Notes: generated from the sequence alone by a model not told the origin. A stretch of 64,000 nt of DNA from Paraspadella gotoi (GCA_051294375.1 JBJCIZ010000239.1:4010402-4074401); one strand, 5' to 3'; shown: positions 10,765 to 22,777, counted from the first letter of the stretch. Program-made: numbers and translations.

Positions 10765-11445
10765 NNNNNNNNNNNNNNNNNNNNNNNNNNNNNNNNNNNN
10801 NNNNNNNNNNNNNNNNNNNNNNNNNNNNNNNNNNNNNNNNNNNNNNNNNNNNNNNNNNNNNNNNNNNNNNNNNNNNNNNNNNNNNNNNNNNNNNNNNNNN
10901 NNNNNNNNNNNNNNNNNNNNNNNNNNNNNNNNNNNNNNNNNNNNNNNNNNNNNNNNNNNNNNNNNNNNNNNNNNNNNNNNNNNNNNNNNNNNNNNNNNNN
11001 NNNNNNNNNNNNNNNNNNNNNNNNNNNNNNNNNNNNNNNNNNNNNNNNNNNNNNNNNNNNNNNNNNNNNNNNNNNNNNNNNNNNNNNNNNNNNNNNNNNN
11101 NNNNNNNNNNNNNNNNNNNNNNNNNNNNNNNNNNNNNNNNNNNNNNNNNNNNNNNNNNNNNNNNNNNNNNNNNNNNNNNNNNNNNNNNNNNNNNNNNNNN
11201 NNNNNNNNNNNNNNNNNNNNNNNNNNNNNNNNNNNNNNNNNNNNNNNNNNNNNNNNNNNNNNNNNNNNNNNNNNNNNNNNNNNNNNNNNNNNNNNNNNNN
11301 NNNNNNNNNNNNNNNNNNNNNNNNNNNNNNNNNNNNNNNNNNNNNNNNNNNNNNNNNNNNNNNNNNNNNNNNNNNNNNNNNNNNNNNNNNNNNNNNNNNN
11401 NNNNNNNNNNNNNNNNNNNNNNNNNNNNNNNNNNNNNNNNNNNNN
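10765..11445. other. Assembly gap (681 N)
   Basis: (TC)n on its left and a pyrimidine tract on its right, so the missing piece is probably pyrimidine-rich. Confidence 1.
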
Positions 11446-11446
11446 T

Positions 11447-11938
11447 CTGTTCATTTTTCTTTCCTCTATTTTTTTTCCTCCTCCCCTCCTTCTCTTCCTC
11501 CCTTTTTTCCCCTCCTCTTCTCCTCCTTTCCTTTTTCCCTTACTTTCCTTCCTCCTTTCTTCCCTTCTTTTTTTTCCTCCTCTTCCTTCCCCTCCTCCCT
11601 TTTTTTTCTCCCTCCCCTTTTTTTCCCTTCCTTCCCCCCTTCCTCCTTTTTCCTCCCTCCCTTCCTCCCTTCTTCCTGTCCTTTTTTCTTCCCTTTCCTC
11701 CTCCCTTCATCCTCTTCTTTCTTTTTTCTTTTTTTCCTCCTTCCTCCACTTTTTCCCTCTTTTTTCTCCTTATCTTCCTTCCCTCCTTCTATTCCTCCTC
11801 TTCCTCCCTCTCCTCCTCTTCTCTCCTTTCCTCCACCCCCTCTCTCCTTTCCTCCACCCCATCTCTCCTTTCCTCCACCCCTCTCTACTTTCCTCCACTC
11901 CCTTTCTACTTTCCTCCACCCCCTCTCTCTTTCCAAAT
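11447..11938 (+). repeat. ~490 bp pyrimidine-only tract
   Basis: CCTCC/CTTTT mixture with almost no purine, following the (TC)n and gap at 10729-11445. Near 11825-11925 a ~17-bp unit (TCTCCTTTCCTCCACCC) recurs five times. No gene. Confidence 0.9.
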
Positions 11939-12184
11939 TCTTGTCTCGTTCTCACGAGAAATCCTTTGGAGCCCTTGGACAAAATGGCTTTTCCCATGTT
12001 ACATTTACATAAACCTTTATATTGTACATAAATGTACATAATAAAAAGTATTTAGTTTTCTGTCATAACATATATAAATTTATTTCTATTTTCTAAACGC
12101 GTCCGATTTCTGTTCTTCAAATTAACCCCAATATTTTATTATATGAAATTGGTACAACCAATATAATATATATTATTATTTCAA

Positions 12185-12355
12185 AACCCTTAGCCCTAAT
12201 CCTTAACGGTAATCCATAACTGCTATCCCTAACCCATAACCCTAAACCCTAACCCTCATCCTTAACCCATCCCTAATCTTTAACCAAATTTTAAAATTGA
12301 AAACTAAAATCTGAATTTTTAAATGAAATTTGGAACTTTACGAAAATAAGACCCT
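12185..12355 (-). repeat. Telomere-like-core element, copy 4
   Basis: CCCTTAGCCCTAATCC, CCATAACCCTAAACCCTAA, then the end TTACGAAAATAAGACCC. It is the least degenerate CCCTAA run in the window. On its left is GAAATTGGTACAACCAAT, the end motif of repeat C on the minus strand. Confidence 0.65.
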
Positions 12356-12433
12356 AAAAAGTTGTGAGAAAGCTCACTTTACCAATTGACAGTGTCGGAA
12401 TCGCCTTGGACGAATCACAATTTCTAGTCAAGT

Positions 12434-12468
<35 letters not shown>

Positions 12469-12584
12469 NNNNNNNNNNNNNNNNNNNNNNNNNNNNNNNN
12501 NNNNNNNNNNNNNNNNNNNNNNNNNNNNNNNNNNNNNNNNNNNNNNNNNNNNNNNNNNNNNNNNNNNNNNNNNNNNNNNNNTAC

Positions 12585-12713
12585 CTAAATCCTTCAGCCA
12601 AGAGCTCCGTGAGATTGTTCCTGTTCAAGTAGAGAAGGATCGTATCCCGGTTGACTTGGCTCCTTCTGTCGGGCACACGGGCGAATCCCAGCCCTTCGCA
12701 GTCCGTATGCTTG
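12585..12713 (-). CDS. Leucine-rich-repeat protein, exon with LRRNT cap and first LRR (partial)
   Basis: Read on the minus strand, the exon is open from the edge of the N gap and starts mid-domain. It contains TDCEGLGFARVP, the C-terminal half of a cysteine-rich LRRNT cap, followed by the first repeat, LYLNRNNLTEL. The exon ends ...GGA TTT AG followed by GTA, a splice donor cut short by the next gap, in phase 2. That phase joins exactly to the exon at 1381-1453 (G TCT CTC), and the two repeat asparagines are then 24 residues apart. LRRNT caps occur in secreted or membrane LRR proteins such as Slit, LINGO or peroxidasin types, which act in extracellular binding. The subfamily cannot be told from three repeats. 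Signal peptide, upstream exons and C-terminal domains are not visible; the 5' neighbour is the gap at 12714-12885. The downstream intron, 1454-12584, is about 11.1 kb. Confidence 0.8.
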
Positions 12714-13098
12714 NNNNNNNNNNNNNNNNNNNNNNNNNNNNNNNNNNNNNNNNNNNNNNNNNNNNNNNNNNNNNNNNNNNNNNNNNNNNNNNNNNNNNNN
12801 NNNNNNNNNNNNNNNNNNNNNNNNNNNNNNNNNNNNNNNNNNNNNNNNNNNNNNNNNNNNNNNNNNNNNNNNNNNNNNNNNNNNNGAAGAAAAATTAAAA
12901 TTACTAAATCATTGAATGGTACATATATTAAATTTAAATTTGAATTGTTTAAATTATCTTAATCTTTTTGAACCAAGTTGTACATACAATTTTTTTAAGT
13001 TTTAATGTAAAACTTAAACTGCCATTGAGACCGCATTAGCCGAACCCATGACCATATTACGTAGTTTTTATTCATTAATTGCCTCATTTATTTATACT

Positions 13099-13100
<2 letters not shown>

Positions 13101-13134
<34 letters not shown>

Positions 13135-13135
13135 T
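13101..13135 (+). repeat. (TTTA)n microsatellite at gap edge
   Basis: TTTATTTATTTA up to the N run. 12886-13100 is AT-rich with nothing seen. Confidence 0.9.
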
Positions 13136-13479
13136 NNNNNNNNNNNNNNNNNNNNNNNNNNNNNNNNNNNNNNNNNNNNNNNNNNNNNNNNNNNNNNNNN
13201 NNNNNNNNNNNNNNNNNNNNNNNNNNNNNNNNNNNNNNNNNNNNNNNNNNNNNNNNNNNNNNNNNNNNNNNNNNNNNNNNNNNNNNNNNNNNNNNNNNNN
13301 NNNNNNNNNNNNNNNNNNNNNNNNNNNNNNNNNNNNNNNNNNNNNNNNNNNNNNNNNNNNNNNNNNNNNNNNNNNNNNNNNNNNNCAGTTTATCGTTGTT
13401 CGTTTAGCGAACGAAATGGAATAAAAACGTTTTCCCGTTCGTCGATTACGAAATAAATATGGAAGGTTTACAGAGAGAA

Positions 13480-14060
13480 GATGGATGAATGAATGAATGA
13501 ATGAATGAATGAATGAATGATGAATGAATGGAATGAATGAATGAATGAATGAATCGAAATGATCGAATGTATGAAAAATTAATAGGATTTGAATAATTGA
13601 TCAATTAATAGAACTAATAAATGAACGGAAGAACATTTGAAGGAACGAATAAATTAAATGATGAATCGAAATGAATGATGAATGAATGAAATGAATAATC
13701 GAATGCAATGAATGTAATTGAATTGAATGAATAGAATAGAATGCNNNNNNNNNNNNNNNNNNNNNNNNNNNNNNNNNNNNNNNNNNNNNNNNNNNNNNNN
13801 NNNNNNNNNNNNNNNNNNNNNNNNNNNNNNNNNNNNNNNNNNNNNNNNNNNNNNNNNNNNNNNNNNNNNNNNNNNNNNNNNNNNNNNNNNNNNNNNNNNN
13901 NNNNNNNNNNNNNNNNNNNNNNNNNNNNNNNNNNNNNNNNNNNNNNNNNNNNNNNNNNNNNNNNNNNNNNNNNNNNNNNNNNNNNNNNNNNNNNNNNNNN
14001 NATGAATGAATGAATGAATGAATGAATAAATGAATGAAAGATTGAATGAAAGAACGAGCG
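13480..14060 (+). repeat. (ATGA)n array with drift, interrupted by a gap
   Basis: ATGAATGAATGA from 13480, diverging to ATCGA/ATAGA variants, N at 13745-14001, and pure again at 14002. Confidence 0.9.
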
Positions 14061-14210
14061 AATGAACGGACGAATAAAAACAGAAGAGTTAAAAAGAAAA
14101 AGGAGAGAACTGAAAATAATGAGAGGAAGGGTTACCAAGGGAGAGAAAAAAAAAGTGAGGGAACAAATTGTAATGTAAAGTAGGCAGGAGTTCATTTATA
14201 TCAAAGAGGA

Positions 14211-14212
<2 letters not shown>

Positions 14213-14298
<86 letters not shown>
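14213..14298 (+). repeat. (GA)43 microsatellite
   Basis: An 86-bp uninterrupted GA run, the longest pure one here. Confidence 0.95.
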
Positions 14299-14302
<4 letters not shown>

Positions 14303-14744
14303 CCGCCATCTTCGGTGTTTATCGACTAACGCCCTGAGGAATCGCCTCGTCGTCCTCCTCTTCGGCTGAATAGAAAATAAGTACGTCTGTCTATATGTCT
14401 GTCTGTATTTTTTCCTTTATTTTTCCTTTATTTTCTGATTTTTTCTCTCTCGTTTTCCCTTTTTCTCTCCCCTTGTTTTTTCTCTCGTTTTCCCTTTTTT
14501 TTTCTTCCCTTGTTTTCTCCGGTTCATGACTCCACGATTCATCTTGTTTCTCTTTTCTCAAGAAATTCGTCTCCTTCAAAGATTCCGTCCATCCGTCGGG
14601 TCTCAGAATCATCTCATCAATCCGTACGTCCTTTTAATATCCTTCCTAACCTTTTTTTCTCTCTTATTTGCTTATACTTTCTCCGTTCTCTTTACCAAAA
14701 CCAAAAAATTTCTGTTAATATGAGCTCTCACTTTCTACAATAAC

Positions 14745-14948
14745 CGGATCTCATTCCCATAATCCGATCCCTAACTCTGATTCATAAGCTCTACCCCAAA
14801 GCTCTAACCCAAACCAGAGTCTCTAATCCTATTCATTAACCCTAATCACTAACCTAATCTCTAACTTTTACCTTCAACCTCTAACCTCTAACTTTGTACG
14901 AATTCAAATCGGAAAAGGAAATTGACCGTTTTGGGAAAATAACGCCAA
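14745..14948 (-). repeat. Telomere-like-core element, copy 5
   Basis: Degenerate CCTAA units (GATCCCTAACTCTG, CATTAACCCTAATCACTAACC, CTAACCTCTAACTT), then GAATTCAAATCGG and GACCGTTTTGGGAAAATAAC, the family end. Confidence 0.65.
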
Positions 14949-15164
14949 TATCTTAATTTCTGACTCTTCCTTCCTTCTCTTCCTCCCCCCCTCCTAATCT
15001 TCATCTTCCTCCTCCCCCTCCTCCTCTTTCTCTTCCTCTCATCCTCTTCCTCCTCAACCATACACAAGAAGAACTGGAACAAAAGTTAGAAGAGCGTTTC
15101 TGTTGCTCTTCATTCTTTCTTTTTCTTTTGGTCATGTAGAAAATAAGTAAGAGGTAGGAGATGC

Positions 15165-15510
15165 CTGTTTGGGAGAGAGAGAGAGGATGAGAGAGAGGAC
15201 AGAGAGACGGAGAGAGGAGAGAGATGAAGAGAAGAGATTGAGAGAAGAAAAGAATGGGATATAAAAAATAAGGGAGAGCTAGAAAATGAGAGAGAGAGAG
15301 ATAGCCGCACATTAAAGTGAGAGACGTAGAGAAAAAAGAAAGAAAGAAAGAAAGGAAATAAGAAATAGAATATAATGAGAGAGTGAGAGGAGAGAAACAG
15401 AAGAGAAAAGACAGAGAGAGAGGATAAATGAAGAGAAATGCTTCCGAAAGCAGGAAGAAAAGAAACTGGTAGGATAAAGCGAGGGGGAGGGAAGGAAAGG
15501 AAAAGAAATC
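15165..15510 (+). repeat. Purine-rich GAGA/GAAA tract
   Basis: Interrupted GA and GAAA units; the long minus frames across it are artefacts. Confidence 0.75.
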
Positions 15511-15769
15511 TCAGAAACAAAAGGCCTTTTTGTTGTTGTTTTTAAACCCACAAAAGCTAATGAAAAACAAAGAAAAAGCGGAAAGAAAAGAGGGAGAATA
15601 GATACATCGCCCCTGCGTCGGCGGAGAAGCAAAGAAATTGGAAGAGGAGGAGGAGGACGAGAATGAGGAGGAAGATGCCAATTGGTGAGGAACTTTATTG
15701 GAATAAAGAAAATTGCGTGCATACAAGAAATATGAGCACTTATACTAACCCCATGTACTATCCTGCTCT

Positions 15770-16010
15770 CCCACTCTCTCTCTCACATTCTAGCTTTTTC
15801 CTTTCTCTCTCTTCACTCTCTCATCTTTTCTTCTCTCTCTCTCTCTCTCTTCTCTCTCTCATCTCGTCACTCTCTCTCTCTCCTCTCGCCACTAGTTCCT
15901 TCTCTCTCCTCATCTCTCTCTCATCTTCATCTCTCGTCCTCTCTCATCTCTCTTTTATTCTGCTCTCTTCTCTCTCTTTTGGTTCTCATCTCTCTTTTTT
16001 CTTCTAAAAT
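15770..16010 (+). repeat. (TC)n-rich tract with CATCT breaks
   Basis: CTCTCTCATCTC-type interrupted repeat. Confidence 0.8.
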
Positions 16011-16168
16011 CTTCTTCTTTCTTGTACTGCCTAAACCACCCAATCAAAACTCCTCTTCTTACTTTTTGAGAAAAACAAGCGTCCTCAATAAAAAAGGCGC
16101 ACACGCACAACATCGAAGAGACTCCGCATTCTTCACACGACAGCCAGATATGTCGGAAATCAGCAAAC

Positions 16169-16402
16169 ATGCAAAATCTTGCGGAAGGTGAAATCGGCAC
16201 TGGGAAGACCCTGTGGTCCTTTGCAACTTTTTCAAACAAAAACCGCAAAAACTTGAACTTCGATTTGCATGTTCGTGAGAGCTGGAGATTCGTCGTCAAG
16301 GGAGCAGAACCTGGGAAAAAGGCCTCAACGATGTACTTATCTACATATGTAACAAAACACACGCAATGGAATCCTCTTCTACAAAAACTAAAAGACTATT
16401 GA
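16169..16402 (+). CDS. Unidentified 77-codon open frame
   Basis: ATG to TGA in a non-repetitive island between pyrimidine tracts. It contains TGKTLWSFATFSNKNRKNL, ESWRFVVKG and WNPLLQKLKDY, which reads like real protein, but no family was recognised. The minus strand of the same region is also open (135 codons, Cys-rich), which weakens the case. It lies upstream of the LRR exons on the opposite strand. Confidence 0.25.
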   Translation: MQNLAEGEIGTGKTLWSFATFSNKNRKNLNFDLHVRESWRFVVKGAEPGKKASTMYLSTYVTKHTQWNPLLQKLKDY

Positions 16403-16689
16403 AGATGGGGGTGGGGGTTCTTTCTCTTTCTTCACTTGAGCTTTGTTCCTTAACTTTGAATAACACTCATTATTTCTTTTCAATCTTATTCCTCTTCTCT
16501 CTCTTTTTATACCAAATATTTTTTTACTTATTTTGTGTCTGTTTTCTTTGCATTTACTTCCGGCAAAATGAAACTATGGTTAAGCGATGTTAAACACGAC
16601 AATATTTATTTGCTTCAAATAAAAATAATAATGCGTTTTCCTCATAAAACGGATGTTAATCAAGCCAATACTATTTGCTCTAATTTTCT

Positions 16690-17145
16690 TCTCTCTCTCT
16701 CTCTCTCTCTGCTCTCATCTCTCCCTCTGCTTCTCTACTCTCTCTTTCTTCTCTCTCTTCTCTCTCTCTCCTCTCTCTCTTTATCTACCTGCGACCACAA
16801 AGGGCAAGTTTCCTCCCGTTCCTCTAGGCTCGAAGACCAGGAATTGGGAGAGAGTTTAGGAGAAAGAACGAGGAAAGAAGAGAGAGGGAGGGTCTTGATG
16901 ATTTGAGAGGGAGGAGGGTAGGGGGGGGGAGGGAGAGAGGAAGGAAAGATGGAGAGAGGGAAGGATAGGTAGGAAAAAGCAGGAGGGAGGGAGAGGAAAG
17001 TAGAAAAGACGGAGGAGAGNNNNNNNNNNNNNNNNNNNNNNNNNAGAAAGAAGGAGAATGGGAGGGAGAGAGGGAGGAAGGTAGGAAAGAATGAGGAAGG
17101 GGGGAGGAAGGAAAGAAAGGAGGGAGTATGAGAAAAAATAGAAAA
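16690..17145. repeat. (TC)n at 16690-16785 opposed to GGA/GAA purines at 16845-17145
   Basis: Pyrimidine then purine tracts around the non-repetitive segment 16790-16840; the purine side contains a 25-N gap. Confidence 0.8.
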
Positions 17146-17364
17146 GTGGAATTCAGGGAGAAGGGGAGGAAAGAAAGAAATAGGTCGTTGTTGTTTTTGT
17201 TGTTGTTGTTTGTTGTGGTTGTTGTTCTCGTTGTCGTTGAAGAGATGACGAAGACGATAGTTTATGTTAGAATATATAGAAATTGTAAAGATCGTAAACG
17301 AATAAGCGAAAAATTTAACAATAAAAAAAAATGGGAAAAACCCAAAAAGCAGGGAAGGTGTCAT

Positions 17365-18081
17365 AAACGACGACGACGTCGACGACGACGACGACGAAGA
17401 AAGGTTTAATCGACCAAATAAAAAGATGATGACGACGACGATGACGACGATGACGACGACGACGACGACGACGAACGACGGATCAACCATAACACAACGA
17501 ATATGAAAAAAAATTGTGGGATTTTTTTAAGTTTTTTTTGTTGGGGAAAGAAAATATTTTGTCGAAAGCGAAAAGTGAAGGAAATGAGTTGGAAGAGAAG
17601 GAAAATAAAAGATGNNNNNNNNNNNNNNNNNNNNNNNNNNNNNNNNNNNNNNNNNNNNNNNNNNNNNNNNNNNNNNNNNNNNNNNNNNNNNNNNNNNNNN
17701 NNNNNNNNNNNNNNNNNNNNNNNNNNNNNNNNNNNNNNNNNNNNNNNNNNNNNNNNNNNNNNNNNNNNNNNNNNNNNNNNNNNNNNNNNNNNNNNNNNNN
17801 NNNNNNNNNNNNNNNNNNNNNNNNNNNNNNNNNNNNNNNNNNNNNNNNNNNNNNNNNNNNNNNNNNNNNNNNNNNNNNNNNNNNNNNNNNNNNNNNNNNN
17901 NNNNNNNNNNNNNNNNNNNNNNNNNNNNNNNNNNNNNNNNNNNNNNNNNNNNNNNNNNNNNNNNNNNNNNNNNNNNNNNNNNNNNNNNNNNNNNNNNNNN
18001 NNNNNNNNNNNAGGATGAACATATTGAAAAGAATAATGATGATTATGATTACGATAATGATAACAATGAACAACATGTTAT

Positions 18082-18133
<52 letters not shown>

Positions 18134-18770
18134 AATGATAGAGATATTGATGATTTCGACGTCGACAACAACAACGACGACGTAAAAGACCAAAGAAACG
18201 TCGATTTCGGAAATTAAACGAAGTGAATCGAGTTAACGAGTTATCGTCGTCGTCGTCGTCGTCGTCGTAATTGCGGTTGACGTCAATATCGTCATTATTA
18301 TCGTCGTTGTTATCATCGTGGTCGTAATCAACATTATTGTTGTCAATGTCGTTATCAGCATCATCGACGTCATGGTCGTTGTAGTCAAGAACGTCAACGT
18401 AGTTATAGTGGTCGACATTGCCATCGTATTCGTCATTGTTGTATTTTTTGTCATCATGGTTGTTAATTAACATCATTGTCATCGTATTTGTCATCATCAT
18501 CACGGTAATTATTGTAACAGTTATTGTTGTTGTCGTAATTGTCGTCATCGTCGCCATTGTTATCAAAGTTATTGTTATCATTGTAGTTATCGTGGTCATT
18601 TTTGATGGCATTGTAATCGGTGTAATCGTCATCGTTATCGTCAATATTGTCATCGTCGTCGTCGTTGTAGTCGTCATCATTATAGTCATAGTTGAGGTCG
18701 TTATCGTCGTCGTCGTCGTCGTTATCGTCGTCGTCGTTATCGTCGTCGTCGTTATCGTCGTCGTAAGTCA
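17365..18770. repeat. Triplet-repeat island, part 1
   Basis: (GAC)n at 17365-17475, a gap, (GAT)17 at about 18080-18132, then GTC/GTT/ATC triplets to 18770 in the opposite sense. Long frames read poly-Asp, Met, Ile/Val or Thr/Asn and are artefacts. Confidence 0.9.
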
Positions 18771-18809
18771 TCCGTCAACGTAGGAGTTAGAACGGGACGT
18801 GAATAGAAT

Positions 18810-19000
18810 AGAACCGGCGGTGATGTATTAAATTGATGATGTAGAAAAGGCGATGATGTAGAAACGGAGGTGATGTATTAAAGCAATGATGTTGAAAAGG
18901 CGATGATGTAGAAAGGGCGGTGATGTATTAAAGCGATGATGTAGAAAAGGCGATGATGTAGAAACGGCGGTGATGTATTAAAGCGATGATGTAGAAAATC
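18810..19000 (+). repeat. 50-bp tandem repeat, about 3.5 copies
   Basis: The unit GGCGGTGATGTATTAAAGCG + ATGATGTAGAAAAGGCGATG + ATGTAGAAAC recurs with few changes. Confidence 0.85.
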
Positions 19001-19499
19001 AAGGGGAGATTGACAAAGTAGAAGGAAAGAAGGAAAAGTAGCGATGACAGTAAGTGACAACAATATGTCATCGGTCGACGACGACCGCAGGGGAAACGAT
19101 GACGAAGGAGAAGAATGACGACGACGAAGAAGATGACGGAAATAAAGATGTAATGACAAAGGAGGGCGTCGAAAACGATGACGACGAAGGATAACAAAGG
19201 AAGATGACAAAGGGATGACGAAGACGTCGGTTGACGAGCAGAAGTTGACGTCAAGGGCGACATGAAAAGAAAAAGGAAAAGGGGGGAAAAGTTTAGCGTC
19301 GCAAATTAAAAAATAAAAATTAATACATACAATTGCGATCATATTAGATAATGGATCAAAAAAAAGCTTTGGAATATTTAATTAATGTAGAATAATATAC
19401 TAGTATAAATACAAAGTAGTATTCAATTATTTTATACTTGGTATAAAATTTCAAATAAATTCCTACGTTTGAAGTAAAACATAAATGATTCAATAAGAA

Positions 19500-19625
19500 A
19501 AAAGAATGAATGAAAGAATGAATGACTGAATGAATGAATGAAAGAATGAATGAATGAATGAATGAATGAATGAATGAATGAATGAATGAATGAATGAATG
19601 AATGAATGAATGAATGAATGAATGT
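19500..19625 (+). repeat. (GAAT)n microsatellite
   Basis: About 28 tandem tetramers, nearly pure. Confidence 0.95.
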
Positions 19626-19677
19626 TGCAAACTGTATAGAATCGTATGCCAACATTACGTTTACAACGACCAAATTA

Positions 19678-19714
<37 letters not shown>

Positions 19715-20670
19715 AAGTTACCTTCATCGCCGTCTATCAAAAAAACAAACCACAACAGCAACAACAACGACAACGACAACAACGACAACAACAACGACAA
19801 CTCTTCAAAAACGCCGTCGGTTTTTATTCTCGATTTCAACCTTCATTCTCGTCGCTAAAAAAAGACCTCGAATGAAGACGACGACGACGACGACGACGAC
19901 GACGANNNNNNNNNNNNNNNNNNNNNNNNNNNNNNNNNNNNNNACGACGACGATGAGCAAGACGACGAAGATGAGAGGGACGATGATGATGAAGATGATG
20001 ACGACAAGAATGAGAAGGACGACGAAGAAGACGATGATAAAGACAACGACGAGGAAGACACAGAAGACGAGTAAGATGACGATGATGACGAGGAAGTTGA
20101 TGAAAACGATGATGAAGACGATGATGATGACGAAGACGACGACAATGACGACAATGAAGATGAAGACGAAGACAAGGAAGACAATGACGACCAAGACAAT
20201 GATGATGATTAAGACGACCACGATGATGAAGACGGTCACAATGATGAAGACGGTCACGACTGAATACAATATGATACGATGAAGGCGACGAAGATGATTA
20301 TGACGATGGAGACAAGGAAGGTGAGGAAGATGACGACGATGACGATGACGATGATTAAGACGATGACGATGATGACGACGACGAAGACGNNNNNNNNNNN
20401 NNNNNNNNNNNNNNNNNNNNNNNNNNNNNNNNNNNNNNNNNNNNNNNNNNNNNNNNNNNNNNNNNNNNNNNNNNNNNNNNNNNNNNNNNNNNNNNNNNNN
20501 NNNNNNNNNNNNNNNNNNNNNNNNNNNNNNNNNNNNNNNNNNNNNNNNNNNNNNNNNNNNNNNNNNNNNNNNNNNNNNNNNNACGACGACGAAGACGATG
20601 ATTAAGACGAAGACGAGGATGATGACGACGACGACCACGACGACGACGACGACGGAGATAATTAAGAAGC
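19678..20670 (+). repeat. Triplet-repeat island, part 2 (GAC/GAT/CAA)
   Basis: GAC, GAT, AAC and GAA triplets in phase for ~1 kb with two gaps. Frames are poly-Asp/Thr/Arg; no protein is implied. Confidence 0.9.
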
Positions 20671-20734
20671 GCGTCAATACACAAACTTTCTAAGAAGGAA
20701 AAGACGATTGAAAACATCTTCAATGATAACGACA

Positions 20735-21000
20735 CTGACATAGGAGTGACATGACAAAGACCTGATCGTGGAATGACAGGGACTTCACCGTTGTCACTGG
20801 CAAGATAAAGATCTGACAGTGGCATGACGTAGACTTAAAGATAAGAGAGTGACATGTCAGTACTTCGCATTATCATGACCACTGATTGTGACATGAATGT
20901 GATTTAACACTTTAGAATGACATGACAAAGATCTGACATGATAAAGACCTGATAGTGACTTGACAATTACTTGAGAACGATATGACAGTAGATCGACATT
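20735..21000 (+). repeat. Degenerate TGACATGACAAAGAYCTGA array
   Basis: Units such as TGACATGACAAAGACCTGA and GATAAAGATCTGACAGTGGC recur at ~30-40 bp. Confidence 0.65.
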
Positions 21001-21101
21001 TGACGAAGACAACGACAACAACAGAAACAACAACAAAAACAAAAACAGAAACAACAACAACAACAACGACCGCAGAAAATACTTCGCTTTCGAATTTGAA
21101 C

Positions 21102-21645
21102 NNNNNNNNNNNNNNNNNNNNNNNNNNNNNNNNNNNNNNNNNNNNNNNNNNNNNNNNNNNNNNNNNNNNNNNNNNNNNNNNNNNNNNNNNNNNNNNNNNN
21201 NNNNNNNNNNNNNNNNNNNNNNNNNNNNNNNNNNNNNNNNNNNNNNNNNNNNNNNNNNNNNNNNNNNNNNNNNNNNNNNNNNNNNNNNNNNNNNNNNNNN
21301 NNNNNNNNNNNNNNNNNNNNNNNNNNNNNNNNNNNNNNNNNNNNNNNNNNNNNNNNNNNNNNNNNNNNNNNNNNNNNNNNNNNNNNNNNNNNNNNNNNNN
21401 NNNNNNNNNNNNNNNNNNNNNNNNNNNNNNNNNNNNNNNNNNNNNNNNNNNNNNNNNNNNNNNNNNNNNNNNNNNNNNNNNNNNNNNNNNNNNNNNNNNN
21501 NNNNNNNNNNNNNNNNNNNNNNNNNNNNNNNNNNNNNNNNNNNNNNNNNNNNNNNNNNNNNNNNNNNNNNNNNNNNNNNNNNNNNNNNNNNNNNNNNNNN
21601 NNNNNNNNNNNNNNNNNNNNNNNNNNNNNNNNNNNNNNNNNNNNN
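21102..21645. other. Assembly gap (544 N)
   Basis: Separates the opposed TGACATGACA and TCATGTC arrays. Confidence 1.
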
Positions 21646-21799
21646 CGAAGTCAAGTTAGTCTCGCGACGATCGCCTCTCGAATTCGCCGTAAGACGTTCG
21701 CCGTAGGACGATCGTCCTGAGACGTGAAACGACCGATAATTCGAATTTCGCCTCAAGACAGAAATTTTAATTTTTTTCGCGGAAAAATATCTCGTCGGG

Positions 21800-22085
21800 T
21801 CATGTCATGTATTTCCAAGTAATGTATTTTCATATCATGACACGTCGTATCATGTCGCGTCATGACATGTCATATCTTGTCATGTCATTTCTCTTCACGT
21901 CGAGTCTCCTCGTGTCATGTCTCTCTTCCTAATGTCTCGTCTCATACGATCATATCGCGTAATATTTTGTCTCGCCATCTTATGTCTCGCCATATCCCGT
22001 CTCGTTTATATCATGACTCGCCGTGTCCATATCGTGTCGTGTTCATATCGTGCCTCGCCATGTCATGTCATGCCATGTTCTTCAG
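21800..22085 (+). repeat. Degenerate TCATGTCRYGTC array
   Basis: CATGTCATGTATTT, CGTATCATGTCGCG and CGTGTCATGTCTC units; roughly the reverse complement of the array at 20735. From 22150 to 22440 ATCACNN units continue more weakly. Confidence 0.65.
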
Positions 22086-22559
22086 TCATTCTTTTAGACT
22101 TCATTCAACCGCTCAACTTATGATCGACGATAATTTTCCTCCATAAAATGATTTTTCAGTTCGATGCATTTCTCAAAATTCACATCATTTCATCGTTCAC
22201 TTTGGAATCGAAATCACCTCATTATCACGATTCAATCACCGGAACATCACTTCACAACCACATAATCACTTTGGTATTCTCTTGGAATCCCAATCATCCC
22301 AATATCATGACTTAGATATCACAACATCGTTTCAGTTGGTCTTCCCATTTTCATAGATATCACTTGTCTATCACCACGATATCTTCTCCTTATCACTTAT
22401 CTAGCACCAAGATATCACATCTTTATCACTTCTCTTTCACCTCATTTTCACACGAGCCTAAGACGCCTTTGGTTCGATATCTTTCTCCCTCTGGCTTCTT
22501 CTCTTCAAACGAGAAAGAGTAGACTCGAATTATTTTTTTCATGCGGAGGGGAAAACGAA

Positions 22560-22721
22560 TTTTTATACTCTCTCTTATCTCTGACTCTGTCTCTTTGTCT
22601 GTCTCACTTTCTCTTTCTTTCTTTCTTTCTTTCTTTCNNNNNNNNNNNNNNNNNNNNNNNNNTGAAGGGCCATTTGAGAGAGAGAGAGAGAGAGAGAGAA
22701 GAGAGAGAGAAGGAGAGAGAC

Positions 22722-22777
<56 letters not shown>

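Noticed and set aside
10717-12012. 431-codon frame
   Set aside because: Half is N; the rest is a pyrimidine tract read as Ser/Phe/Pro.
12185-12300. True telomere or chromosome end
   Set aside because: Hexamers are degenerate, ~100 bp long, and flanked by ordinary sequence on both sides.
12360-12440. Possible extra LRR exon (FDLTRN) on the minus strand
   Set aside because: The flanking LRR exons already join in phase and in 24-residue register without it.
18078-18783. Poly-Asp, Thr and Val/Ile frames up to 203 codons
   Set aside because: Triplet microsatellite in different frames.
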